A stretch of DNA of 64,000 nucleotides from Rhodococcus sp. Z13 (lineage in GTDB: Bacteria; Actinomycetota; Actinomycetes; Mycobacteriales; Mycobacteriaceae): positions 3,714,668 to 3,778,667 of the forward strand of contig NZ_CP107551.1 of the NCBI RefSeq assembly GCF_025837095.1, in the 5' to 3' direction. Below, piece by piece: positions 1 through 9,022 of this stretch; position 1 is the stretch's first letter, and each line of letters begins with the position of its first letter. Made by a program: the position numbers and the translations under genes. The notes below the pieces were generated by a model. That model ran no database searches. It saw nothing but the letters and a program-made list of their open reading frames with translations, and had not been told where the DNA came from.

Positions 1-495
1 GCCGCGCTCGCGGTAGCGGCGGGCGATCACCTCGCGCAGAACCCCGATGCCGATCGGTTCCATGCCGTGCGAGACGAGATAACCCGACATCGACCCCAGC
101 GCCGCCGCGTAGGCCGCCTCGATCTCGGCGGCCGGCGCGGGCAGCGAGGCGTTGCTCAGGTCGATCACGGCCCCGGCGGGGGTGCGCGGACGCACCGGGT
201 CGGAGCCGGTGCGGGCGGGCACCGCGACGGTGCTGCGGGCCCCTTGCCGGCTGCGCAGATAGCCGTCCTCACGCAGGGCCGCGTAGGCGGCGCTGACCGT
301 GGTGCGGCTCAGCGACAGGGCCGCCGCGAGTTCCCGCTCGCTCGGCAGGGCCACGCCGAGCGGCACCCGACCGTCGTGTACGAGCAGCCGGATGGAATCG
401 GCGAGGGCCCGGTAGGCCGGCCGGCTGTCGCCGGTGTCCTGCCAGTTGCCGAGATCGCGGACGAGCGACCCGGCCCCGATCGCACGTGTGATCAC
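1..495 (-). CDS. MocR/PdxR-type GntR regulator with aminotransferase-like domain (partial, 3' end outside window)
   Basis: The reading frame is open from a GTG at 493-495 to the left edge. The first residues (VITRAIGAGSLVRDLGNWQD) lead into a GntR-type winged helix: 'ALADSIRLLVHDGRVPLG', then 'PSERELAAALSLSRTTVSAAY' around residues 40-60 and 'LREDGYL' after it. From about residue 90 the sequence (NASLPAPAAEIEAAY, then GIGVLREVIARRYRERG) looks like the start of a fold-type I aminotransferase domain. Such MocR-family regulators bind PLP and usually control a nearby operon. It lies 48 bp downstream of purA on the same strand, but a functional link to purA is not implied. The target is not identifiable because the protein is truncated by the window edge. 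Confidence 0.8.
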   Translation of the reverse strand, partial: MITRAIGAGSLVRDLGNWQDTGDSRPAYRALADSIRLLVHDGRVPLGVALPSERELAAALSLSRTTVSAAYAALREDGYLRSRQGARSTVAVPARTGSDPVRPRTPAGAVIDLSNASLPAPAAEIEAAYAAALGSMSGYLVSHGMEPIGIGVLREVIARRYRERG

Positions 496-543
496 CGGTC
501 CAGTATCACGTACCTCGGACGGGGCCCGGCCGGGACGGTCGCG

Positions 544-1845
<1,302 letters not shown>

Positions 1846-2075
1846 TCAGGCAGGTGTCTACGTGCGGGCGGTCTCGCCTGCAGGGTCCTGCCCAGCCGGG
1901 CAGCAGCCGGGACCACAGTGTAGTCCACCATCCCGCAGCTGCGAGCGACGGCATGGCGGAAACGGCCGGGAAGCGGGACTCGCGAAGCGGGTCGCCGAGC
2001 GCCCGGGCCGAGGCCTTCCCATTAGAGTGGACCCAGCCGAGAGCCCGACGAACCCGACCCCCTCGAGGAGAACCG

Positions 2076-2744
2076 TTGACCCCGGTAGTGCTCAGATGCG
2101 GTGATGTGCCATTGCCGTTGGCGTTGACGCCCGTGACCGCGCTCTCGGCACCCGCGCTCCCCGAGAAGGACGATTTCGAGGACGTCTTCGCGCACCTCGA
2201 GTCGGTGGAGGACCCCCGGCTGATCGTCGTCGGCGACGACGCCGCCTTCGCCGCGACCGTCACCCGGCTCATGCGCACCGAGCGGCTCGACCTCGAGGTC
2301 GCGTACGTGCCGGAGAAGCGCACCCCCGCCACCGAGGCGTACGGGCTGCGGACCGGTTCGAAGGCCGCCACCGTCGCCCTCCAGGGGGTCGCGAAGCCGC
2401 TGCCGCTCATCCGCGACGACGCAGGGATCGCGCTGGTCGGCCGGGCCCTGGTGTGCGGGGCGGGCGACGACACCGCCCTCGTCGGTGAGGCCTACGTCGA
2501 CGACACCCGGTTGTTCTCCGGTACGGTGCCCGGCGTCCGCGTCGAGCCCACCCCGGCGATGCCGGGCCTGCGGGCCGCGGTGGACCGGCCCCGCTGGTTC
2601 GGGGGCTACAAGTGGTTGAGCGGCCGGGCGATCCAGCTGGGCTCTCCTGCGGCGGTGGTCACCCGCGACGGGGTGACGAACCCGCGGGCCCTCAAGCGCT
2701 CGGCCTTCTACCGGCACGACAAGAAGTGGAAGCTCGTCCGCTGA
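2076..2744 (+). CDS. Conserved actinobacterial protein, Rv0358-like
   Basis: This 222-residue soluble protein has no catalytic motif that I recognise. The TTG at 2076 is chosen because CGAGGAG (2064-2070) sits 5 nt upstream and the sequence from there (TPVVLRCGDVPLPLALTPVTAL) looks coding; the frame stays open further upstream but without a ribosome binding site. Middle and C-terminal segments (LIVVGDDAAFAATVTRLMRT, YVPEKRTPATEAYGL, RSAFYRHDKKWKLVR) are compact and basic at the end. Its position divergent from purA matches Rv0358 of M. tuberculosis, which is conserved but uncharacterised. A TAGAGT hexamer at about 2024 may be its -10 element. Function unknown. Confidence 0.85.
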   Translation: MTPVVLRCGDVPLPLALTPVTALSAPALPEKDDFEDVFAHLESVEDPRLIVVGDDAAFAATVTRLMRTERLDLEVAYVPEKRTPATEAYGLRTGSKAATVALQGVAKPLPLIRDDAGIALVGRALVCGAGDDTALVGEAYVDDTRLFSGTVPGVRVEPTPAMPGLRAAVDRPRWFGGYKWLSGRAIQLGSPAAVVTRDGVTNPRALKRSAFYRHDKKWKLVR

Positions 2745-2765
2745 GGGGCTCTCAACCCGTACATG

Positions 2766-2807
2766 ACGTTCACAACCCCGGTGGTCGACCACCGGGGTTG
2801 TGAACGT
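2766..2807. terminator. Perfect 42-bp palindrome, bidirectional terminator candidate
   Basis: The 21-nt arm beginning ACGTTCACAACCCCGG is followed directly by its exact reverse complement. It lies between the convergent ends of the Rv0358-like gene (stop at 2744) and terD (stop at 2827), the usual place for a shared terminator. No long T run follows on either strand, which is common in high-GC actinobacteria. Confidence 0.75.
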
Positions 2808-2826
2808 TTCGGAAGGGTTGTGAGCC

Positions 2827-3405
2827 TCAGCCGACGTTGACGCCGTAGTCCCGCGCGATCCCGGCCAGGCCCGACGCGTAGCCCTGCCCGATGGCCCGGA
2901 ACTTCCACTCGCCGTTGTAGCGGTACAGCTCGCCGAAGACCATCGCGGTCTCGGTGGAGGCGTCCTCGGTGAGGTCGTAACGGGCCAGCTCGCGGTCGTT
3001 CGAGCGGTCGACGACACGGATGAAGGCATTGCGGACCTGCCCGAACGACTGTCCGCGGGCGTCGGCGTCATGGATCGACACCGGGAAGACGATCGACTTG
3101 ACCTCCGCCGGCACCGCCGTGAGATCGACGTTGATGGTCTCGTCGTCGCCGTCGCCCTCACCGGTGAGGTTGTCGCCGGTGTGCTCGACGGAGCCGTCCG
3201 GCGAACGCAGGTTGTTGTAGAAGACGAAGTGCTGATCGGACAGGACCTTGCCGTTCTCGCCGGTCATCAACGCGCTGGCGTCGAGGTCGAAGTCCACGCC
3301 GGTCGTCGCGCGCACGTCCCAGCCGAGGCCCACGCTCACCGCCGTCAGGTTCGGGGCCTCCTTCGACAGCGAGACGTTGCCGCCCTTGGCCAAGCTGACA
3401 CCCAT
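2827..3405 (-). CDS. TerD-family protein
   Basis: This 192-residue protein is a full-length TerD domain: [18 protein letters not shown] at the start, [20 protein letters not shown] around residues 27-46, [12 protein letters not shown] and '[20 protein letters not shown]' later. TerD-like domains bind calcium and are linked to tellurite, phage and other envelope stress responses, but single terD paralogues are widespread in actinobacteria and often have no tellurite phenotype. AAAGGA precedes the ATG by 5 nt. The usual partners (TerC, TerB, TerY) are not next to it, so its specific role is open. Confidence 0.92.
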   Translation of the reverse strand: MGVSLAKGGNVSLSKEAPNLTAVSVGLGWDVRATTGVDFDLDASALMTGENGKVLSDQHFVFYNNLRSPDGSVEHTGDNLTGEGDGDDETINVDLTAVPAEVKSIVFPVSIHDADARGQSFGQVRNAFIRVVDRSNDRELARYDLTEDASTETAMVFGELYRYNGEWKFRAIGQGYASGLAGIARDYGVNVG

Positions 3406-3545
3406 GCCGATCCTTTCGCTCGATGGTCGTTGTCCCCCGCCACCCTAGTGAAGATCGGACGGGTCGGGCAGCGACGTGTGAGCCCCGCGGTCGCCGGGTA
3501 TGCGCCCGACTACGTCCGGTGACTTGGGGGAAGAGGGTTCTCGTG

Positions 3546-4616
3546 GTGATTCGTGTCGCGTCCGTGCCTGCGTCGCACGTCTACGTCCGGCATCTCGCAC
3601 ACCCGGAGGGCGACGACGTGATCCGTCTGAGCGACCCGGTACCGGCGGACGGCCGCAAGGTACCCGGCGGCTGGTGGCCACCGCTCATGCTCGAACCCGG
3701 CTGGGTGAGCGACCACCACACCGAACTCGACGTCTTCCACATCCATTTCGGATTCGACGCCGTCGGCGCCGAGAAGCTGCAGGACGTCGTCGCCGAACTC
3801 GCCGAGCACGGTAAGCCACTCGTGTACACGGTGCACGACCTGCGCAACCCCCACCACGTGGAGCCCGGCGAGCACGACAAGCAACTCGACGTGCTGATCC
3901 CCGCCGCGGACGAGCTGATCACACTCACGCCCGGCGCGGCCGCGGAGATCCGCCGGCGCTGGGGCCGGGAGGCGACGGTGCTGCCGCACCCGCACGTCGT
4001 CGAACAGCACTGGATCGAGCGGCCGCGGGAGGACGACGGCCCGTTCGTCGTGGGCGTGCACGCCAAGAGTCTGCGGGCCAACATGGACCTGTTCCCGGTG
4101 CTCCACACCCTCGCCGACACCGTGCGGTCCCTGCCCGGCGCGGTGCTGCAGATCGACGTGCACGACGAGATCTTCGACCGCGGCAACACGTACTGGTACA
4201 ACCCGGAGGCCGGGGAACGCATCCTGCGGTACGGCGAGCTGCCGTCGGTCGAGGTGCGGGTGCATCCCTACTTCGCCGACGACGAGCTGTGGCAGTACCT
4301 GTCGAGCCTGTCGGTGTCGGTGCTCCCCTACCGGTTCGGCACCCATTCCGGTTGGCTCGAGGCGTGTTTCGATCTGGGTACCGCCGTGGTGGTACCGAGT
4401 TGCGGTTTCTACGGGGAGCAGCGGCCATGCGGCGTCTACACCTACGACGAGACGACATTCGACTCCGATTCCCTCGCACAGGAGATCCGGGAGTTGTACT
4501 ACAGCAGTAGCTTTCCGCGTGCCGACTGGTCCGATCGCACGGAGGAACAGCGGTCGCTCGCCCACGCACACCGCGAGATCTACCTACGGGCCGTCGCCGC
4601 CAGGAGCGCGCGGTGA
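3546..4616 (+). CDS. Glycosyltransferase, GT-B type (first gene of cluster)
   Basis: A 356-residue protein with the layout of a GT-B glycosyltransferase: an N-terminal half containing DVFHIHFGFDAVG and KPLVYTVHDLRNPHH, a linker with TVLPHPHVV, and a C-terminal half with 'LSSLSVSVLPYRFGTHSGWLEACFDLGTAVVVPSCGFY'. The C-terminal part resembles the donor-binding half of GT4 enzymes, but the usual EX7E motif is not clear. The start is one of two adjacent GTG codons (3543 or 3546) preceded by GAGGG at 3533-3537; a longer frame back to 3423 lacks a ribosome binding site. Its end overlaps the next gene by 4 bp, so the cluster is translationally coupled. The sugar and acceptor are unknown. Confidence 0.82.
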   Translation: MIRVASVPASHVYVRHLAHPEGDDVIRLSDPVPADGRKVPGGWWPPLMLEPGWVSDHHTELDVFHIHFGFDAVGAEKLQDVVAELAEHGKPLVYTVHDLRNPHHVEPGEHDKQLDVLIPAADELITLTPGAAAEIRRRWGREATVLPHPHVVEQHWIERPREDDGPFVVGVHAKSLRANMDLFPVLHTLADTVRSLPGAVLQIDVHDEIFDRGNTYWYNPEAGERILRYGELPSVEVRVHPYFADDELWQYLSSLSVSVLPYRFGTHSGWLEACFDLGTAVVVPSCGFYGEQRPCGVYTYDETTFDSDSLAQEIRELYYSSSFPRADWSDRTEEQRSLAHAHREIYLRAVAARSAR

Positions 4617-5689
4617 CGCCCCTGCGCATCGCTCTCATCGCCTCCAACCGGTATCCGATCCGTCAGCCGTTCGCCGGTGGGCTCGAAGCGCACGTGTGGC
4701 ATCTCGCGCACGCGCTCGGCGAGGCGGGACACGACGTGACGTTGTTCGCAGCGCCCGGTTCGGATCCCGACCTGCCGGCCTCCTTCCTGGAGGTGCCGTC
4801 GTTCGAGGTCAGCGATCTCGCACAGCGTGACGTGTCGATGCCTTCCGCCGGGTTCCTCGGCGACCACCACGCCTACCTGTCGCTGATGCTCGATCTCGCA
4901 GGGCCGTCCGCCGACCGGTTCGACGTGGTGCACAACCACAGCCTGCACTATCTGCCCGTCGCGATGGCGCGGATGCTGCGCACGCCGTTGCTGTGCACGC
5001 TGCACACCCCGCCGACCCCCTGGCTCGAGTCGGCGATGACGACCCCCGGTGGGTGTCCGAGCACCTTCGTGGCGGTGAGCCGCCACACCGCGCAGGCGTG
5101 GGAGCACGCGACGCCCGGCCCGGTCTCGGTGGTGCCCAACGGCGTCGACCTCGAGGCGTGGCCGGTCGGGCCGGGTGGCGACGACCTGATCTGGTTCGGC
5201 CGGCTGGTCCCGGAGAAGGGTACGCACCTGGCGATCCGCGCCGCGCGCCGGGCCGGGCGCCGGTTGCGGATCGCCGGGCCGATCAGCGACCGCGTGTACT
5301 TCACCGAGCACGTCGAACCGTTCCTCGGCCCCGACGTCACCTATCTCGGTCACCTGCCTCAGGCCGATCTCGCTGCAGCCGTGGGCCGTTCCGCGGCGTC
5401 GCTCGTCACCCCGCAGTGGGACGAGCCGTACGGGCTCGTCGTGGCGGAGTCGCTGGCGTGCGGCACCCCGGTCGTCGCGTTCGCCCGCGGGGGAATTCCC
5501 GAGGTCGTCGACGACACGAGCGGGTGTCTCGTCGCCCCGGACGACGTCGACGCTCTCGCCGCGGCTGTCCCGCACGCCACCGCCCTGTCGCGGGCCGATG
5601 CCCGTGCGCGTGCGGAGCACCGGTGTTCGGAGCGCACGATGGTCGACGCCTACGTCCGTCTGTACCGGCAGTTGGCGGAGGCCACGTGA
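4613..5689 (+). CDS. Glycosyltransferase family 4 protein
   Basis: A 358-residue GT4 (GT-B fold) enzyme. The N-terminal domain starts with LRIALIASNRYPIRQPFAGG and 'LEAHVWHLAHALGEAGHDV', typical of retaining GT4 acceptor domains. The hinge has SVVPNGVDLEAWPVG, followed by LIWFGRLVPEKGTHLAI, and the donor-binding EX7E motif is in 'DEPYGLVVAESLACGTPVV'. Residues RGGIPEVVDD close the domain. The GTG start overlaps the previous gene by 4 bp and the end overlaps the next by 4 bp. It most likely transfers a nucleotide-activated sugar to a soluble or lipid acceptor in the cytoplasm; the product is not predictable from sequence. Confidence 0.92.
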   Translation: MTPLRIALIASNRYPIRQPFAGGLEAHVWHLAHALGEAGHDVTLFAAPGSDPDLPASFLEVPSFEVSDLAQRDVSMPSAGFLGDHHAYLSLMLDLAGPSADRFDVVHNHSLHYLPVAMARMLRTPLLCTLHTPPTPWLESAMTTPGGCPSTFVAVSRHTAQAWEHATPGPVSVVPNGVDLEAWPVGPGGDDLIWFGRLVPEKGTHLAIRAARRAGRRLRIAGPISDRVYFTEHVEPFLGPDVTYLGHLPQADLAAAVGRSAASLVTPQWDEPYGLVVAESLACGTPVVAFARGGIPEVVDDTSGCLVAPDDVDALAAAVPHATALSRADARARAEHRCSERTMVDAYVRLYRQLAEAT

Positions 5690-6684
5690 TCGGCTATTAC
5701 ATTCACCATCACGGTCACGGGCATCGCACCCGCGCGGCGAGCATCTGTGCGCACCTCGACTCCCCCGTCACCGCCCTGTCGTCCGCTCCTCTGGGCGAGT
5801 CCGCGGGTGTCTTCGACGACGTGGTGGAGTTGCCCCGCGACGACCGGGCCGTCGAGTCCGCCCAGGACCCGACCGCCCACGATGTGCTGCACTGGGTTCC
5901 GGTGCACGACGACGGTCTGCGCGAGCGCATGCACGTGCTGGGTTCGTGGATCGCCGCGACACGACCGCGTCTGCTGGTGGTGGACGTGTCCGTGGAGGTC
6001 ACGCTGCTCGCCCGGTTGTACGGCATCCCGGTGGTGGTGCTCGCGATGCCGGGTGCGCGCACCGACACCCCGCACACGCTCGCGTATTCGGTGGCCGATC
6101 ATCTGATCGCCCCGTGGTCGCGGGAGGTCTACGACCCGGTGTGCCTGCACCGCTACGCCGATCGCACCTCCTGGGTCGGGGGCATCAGCCGGTTCGACGG
6201 CCGGCCCGCACCCGATCGCACCCCGCGCGACCGGCCGCGGGTGCTGGTCGCCAGTGGCAGCGGCGGGTCGTCGTTCACCGTCCGCGACCTGCAGGAGCTC
6301 GGTGAGCGGTTCCCGCAGTACGAGTGGCGGGGACTCGGTGTGGCGGGTGGGCCGTGGACCGCCGACCCGTGGCCGGCGCTCGTCGACGCCGACGTGGTGA
6401 TCGGCCATGCGGGGCAGAACACCGTCGCCGACATCGCCGCCGCCGCACGTCCGGCCGTGGTGATCGCCGAAGAGCGTCCGTTCGACGAACAGCACGCCAC
6501 CGCAACGGCTCTCGACGGCGCCGGGCTGGTGGTCGGTCTCACCGGGTGGCCGGATCCGGCGGGGTGGCCCGAGCTGATCGAGCGGGCACGTGCACTCGAT
6601 CCGGTGGAGTGGAAGCGCTGGCAGGTCGACGGTGCCGCGGCCCGCGCCGCTGCTGTCCTGGACGGGCTCGCGGGGACACCGTGA
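5686..6684 (+). CDS. MurG/GT28-like glycosyltransferase
   Basis: A 332-residue protein resembling UDP-sugar transferases of the MurG/GT28 type. The N-terminus has a striking His-rich loop, MIGYYIHHHGHGHRTRAA, that corresponds to the glycine-rich acceptor loop with a conserved 'GHGHxxR' pattern seen in this superfamily. The C-terminal half contains RVLVASGSGGSS and 'DADVVIGHAGQNTVADIAAA', then 'ARPAVVIAEERPFDEQHATA', equivalent to the donor-binding GHAGxxT and E/Q motifs. The GTG at 5686 overlaps the upstream stop (GTGA). The gene overlaps its downstream neighbour by 4 bp. Acceptor and sugar are unknown. Confidence 0.85.
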   Translation: MIGYYIHHHGHGHRTRAASICAHLDSPVTALSSAPLGESAGVFDDVVELPRDDRAVESAQDPTAHDVLHWVPVHDDGLRERMHVLGSWIAATRPRLLVVDVSVEVTLLARLYGIPVVVLAMPGARTDTPHTLAYSVADHLIAPWSREVYDPVCLHRYADRTSWVGGISRFDGRPAPDRTPRDRPRVLVASGSGGSSFTVRDLQELGERFPQYEWRGLGVAGGPWTADPWPALVDADVVIGHAGQNTVADIAAAARPAVVIAEERPFDEQHATATALDGAGLVVGLTGWPDPAGWPELIERARALDPVEWKRWQVDGAAARAAAVLDGLAGTP

Positions 6685-7508
6685 CCGTCGCGGTGATCAC
6701 CGTTGTGGCCGGTCGCAGCACGCACCTGCGGCGTCAGCTCGACGGTCTCGCCCGCAGCACCCGTGTTCCCGACGAGCACATCGTCGTGGCGATGGGGGAT
6801 CCGGACGTCGCCGAGACGGTCGCGGCCACCGGGTCGTCGGCGCGGGTGGTGCCCATGGAGGTCGGTTCGGGACGGCTGCCGGTCGGGGAAGCCCGCAATC
6901 TGGGCGCTCGTACGGCCGCCTCGGATCTGCTCGTGTTCCTCGACGTCGACTGCATTCCGGCGCCCGATCTGCTCGAGCGGTACGTCGGGGCGGCCGACCG
7001 GTGTCCGGCTGCCCTGCTCAACGGCCCCGTCACCTACCTGCGCGAACCCGGGCCGGAGGGCTACGACCTCGCCCGGTTGCGCGAGATGATCGATCCGCAT
7101 CCGGCACGGCCGTTCCCGCCCGACGGGGAGATCACGGTGAACGACGCACACGAGTTGTTCTGGTCGCTGTCGTTCGCTGCCCGTACGATCGTATGGGACC
7201 GAATCGGCGGGTTCCACACGGGCTACCAGGGCTACGGCGGCGAGGACACCGACTTCGGGCAGAAGGCCGCGCAGACCGGGGTGCCGATGGCCTGGGTGGG
7301 TGGCGCGCACGCCTTCCACCAGCACCATCCGGTGTCGAACCCGCCCGTCGAGCACCTCGACGACATCCTCACCAATGCAGTGCTGTTCCAGCGCCGGTGG
7401 GGCTGGTGGCCGATGCGGGGCTGGCTCGACGAGTTCGAGCGTATGGGGTTGGTCGAATACGATGCCGCAGAAGGGCGGTGGAGCCGGGTGGCCACGCCTC
7501 GACCGTGA
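6681..7508 (+). CDS. Glycosyltransferase family 2 protein
   Basis: A 275-residue GT-A protein. The N-terminus TVAVITVVAGRSTHLRRQL is the nucleotide-binding start of GT2 enzymes, LLVFLDVDCIPAPDLLERY carries the metal-binding DxD-type motif (DVDC), and 'FHTGYQGYGGEDTDFGQKA' is the catalytic-base region with the GGEDxD pattern also found in the galactosyltransferase C-terminal (GT7-like) domain. The C-terminal HQHHPV and RRWGWWPMRGW segments follow. The GTG start overlaps the preceding gene by 4 bp. It is the fourth glycosyltransferase in a row, so the cluster probably assembles a multi-sugar glycoconjugate. Confidence 0.9.
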   Translation: MTVAVITVVAGRSTHLRRQLDGLARSTRVPDEHIVVAMGDPDVAETVAATGSSARVVPMEVGSGRLPVGEARNLGARTAASDLLVFLDVDCIPAPDLLERYVGAADRCPAALLNGPVTYLREPGPEGYDLARLREMIDPHPARPFPPDGEITVNDAHELFWSLSFAARTIVWDRIGGFHTGYQGYGGEDTDFGQKAAQTGVPMAWVGGAHAFHQHHPVSNPPVEHLDDILTNAVLFQRRWGWWPMRGWLDEFERMGLVEYDAAEGRWSRVATPRP

Positions 7509-7517
7509 AGGAGGGCC

Positions 7518-8162
7518 GTGCCCGAGGCCGACGAGACACTCGACCGCATTGCGGCGCGGAGCGCGTTCTTCCGGGTGGGCACCGGCGCCGTCGACGACAC
7601 CTGGCGACCGACCTCCGCGCTGCGCGATCCCGCCGTGCGCGACGCGCTGGTGGCCGCCACCGCCGAGCGGATGGGCGTCACCGAAGCGCGGGTGGCAGCG
7701 TCGACCTGGTTCTTCGGGTACGTGGCCCGGTTGTGGTCGGTGACGGTGGGTTCCCTCGCCGACGCCGGTCGCTGTGTCCGCCTGGACCCGGATGAGTTGC
7801 TGTGGCGCGACGACTCCGGAGTGCGGTTGCATCTCGCGGACCCGGAGTTCGGGGACACCGCGACCGAACTGCTCGACTTTCAGATCGAACCGCTCGTCGA
7901 GGCGTGGAGCGAGGTGGTCGCCGCCGGACCATTGTGGGGCAACACCGCGTCGGCGTTGATCGGGGCCGGCCGGATGATCGGCCCCGAGGCGGAACCTCAC
8001 GTCGCCGCACTGCTGTCCGATCCGAGGCTCGCCGACGCCGTCGATCCGCGGACCGGACGCCGCCGGAGCTGCTGCCTGTTCTACCGGACACCGGCCGGTG
8101 GGGTGTGCGGCGACTGCGTCTTCCCCACCCCACCCGAAGTCCGTCCGACGGAACTCGCGTAA
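7518..8162 (+). CDS. FhuF-like [2Fe-2S] protein
   Basis: A 214-residue protein ending in the FhuF-type cluster motif C-C-x10-C-x2-C: Cys185, Cys186, Cys197 and Cys200 within CCLFYRTPAGGVCGDC. FhuF and relatives are [2Fe-2S] proteins that reduce ferric siderophores in the cytoplasm; that is family knowledge. The N-terminal part has the variable helical fold of the family (STWFFGYVARLWSVTVGSL). The GTG start at 7518 has AAGGAGGG just upstream, and it follows the GT2 gene by 9 bp, so it looks co-transcribed with the glycosyltransferases. A link to a glycosylated iron chelator is possible but not shown. Confidence 0.85.
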   Translation: MPEADETLDRIAARSAFFRVGTGAVDDTWRPTSALRDPAVRDALVAATAERMGVTEARVAASTWFFGYVARLWSVTVGSLADAGRCVRLDPDELLWRDDSGVRLHLADPEFGDTATELLDFQIEPLVEAWSEVVAAGPLWGNTASALIGAGRMIGPEAEPHVAALLSDPRLADAVDPRTGRRRSCCLFYRTPAGGVCGDCVFPTPPEVRPTELA

Positions 8163-8218
8163 CAGAAGTTACGGGGCCGTCGGCCCGAGCGGGTGCGAGT
8201 CGCGCGGGGCGGCAACGG

Positions 8219-8224
8219 TATTCT
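8219..8224 (+). promoter_or_regulatory. -10 element TATTCT of a probably leaderless transcript
   Basis: TATTCT ends 6 nt before the GTG start at 8231, and no Shine-Dalgarno sequence fits between them. The start codon would be at or next to the transcription start, the common leaderless arrangement in actinobacteria. Confidence 0.5.
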
Positions 8225-8230
8225 CACCGG

Positions 8231-8761
8231 GTGGACTCACGGACGACGATACTCGCGCAGGTGCGTGGCGCCGCCGTGGGTTCGTTGTCCGGAGCGGTCG
8301 GCATCGCCGCCCACGGGATGGCCGGTGGCGGTATGCCGCCGAGCCAGTCCGCCGTGGTGCTGCTGCTGGCCGTGTGCGCCGGCGTCGGCGCCGTGGTGTC
8401 CTCCTTCACCGTGCGCGACCGGAACTGGCCGTTCCTGCTCGCCGCGCTGGCGTCGGGTCAACTGGCCGGGCACATCACACTGTCGCTCGTCGGCGGCGCC
8501 TCGCACGACGTGACGCTCTCCCCCGCGATGCTCGGCGCCCACCTCGCCGCGATCGTCGCGTCGGCGGGGGTGGTGCGCGGCGTCGAACGCGCCTGCCTGC
8601 ACGTGCTCGCGGCGTTCACCCGCATCGTTCTCTTCGTCTTCTCCGCTCCCGCGGTGGAGGTCGCCGGCTGGTCGCCGACACCGATCCATCGCGCGACGCT
8701 GCAGCCGTGGCTGCTGGCCGTCGCCACCGCCGGGACACGCGCCCCACCCGTCACCGCCTGA
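8231..8761 (+). CDS. Multi-spanning membrane protein with conserved His residues
   Basis: A 176-residue hydrophobic protein with about four or five membrane segments (around VVLLLAVCAGVGAVV, FLLAALASGQLAGHITLSL, MLGAHLAAIVASAGVV and LAAFTRIVLFVFSAP). His residues occur in or near the helices (AAHGMAGG, AGHITLSL, ASHDVTLS, LGAHLAAI), a pattern seen in small actinobacterial membrane proteins found beside copper or haem-related genes. I do not recognise a named family with confidence. It precedes the PepSY protein by 261 bp and may work with it. The longer upstream frame is rejected because the start at 8231 has a -10 element directly in front. Confidence 0.7.
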   Translation: MDSRTTILAQVRGAAVGSLSGAVGIAAHGMAGGGMPPSQSAVVLLLAVCAGVGAVVSSFTVRDRNWPFLLAALASGQLAGHITLSLVGGASHDVTLSPAMLGAHLAAIVASAGVVRGVERACLHVLAAFTRIVLFVFSAPAVEVAGWSPTPIHRATLQPWLLAVATAGTRAPPVTA

Positions 8762-9022
8762 TCGCGCACCCCACCGGCCCCCTTGCCTCGTACCGGCGCA
8801 ATTCCGGGGCCCGAATCACCGTGCGGTGAGCGCGATCTCCTTCGGTCACGTCTCGACCCCCGGTGGGCCGAGACATGACGTCCTCGGCGCGGCGCCGATC
8901 GCGGCTGCCCGCCCTTCGCACGACGGCACCGTTCGCCGTGACCCCGGCTCCCAGTGTCCGACGCCCGTCGGCTCGCCGGTGCGCGGATCGGTTGTCGTCC
9001 CACGACGAATCGAGACACAGTC

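Noticed and set aside
2827-3405. Tellurite-resistance operon
   Set aside because: Only a single TerD gene is present with no TerC, TerB or related neighbours.
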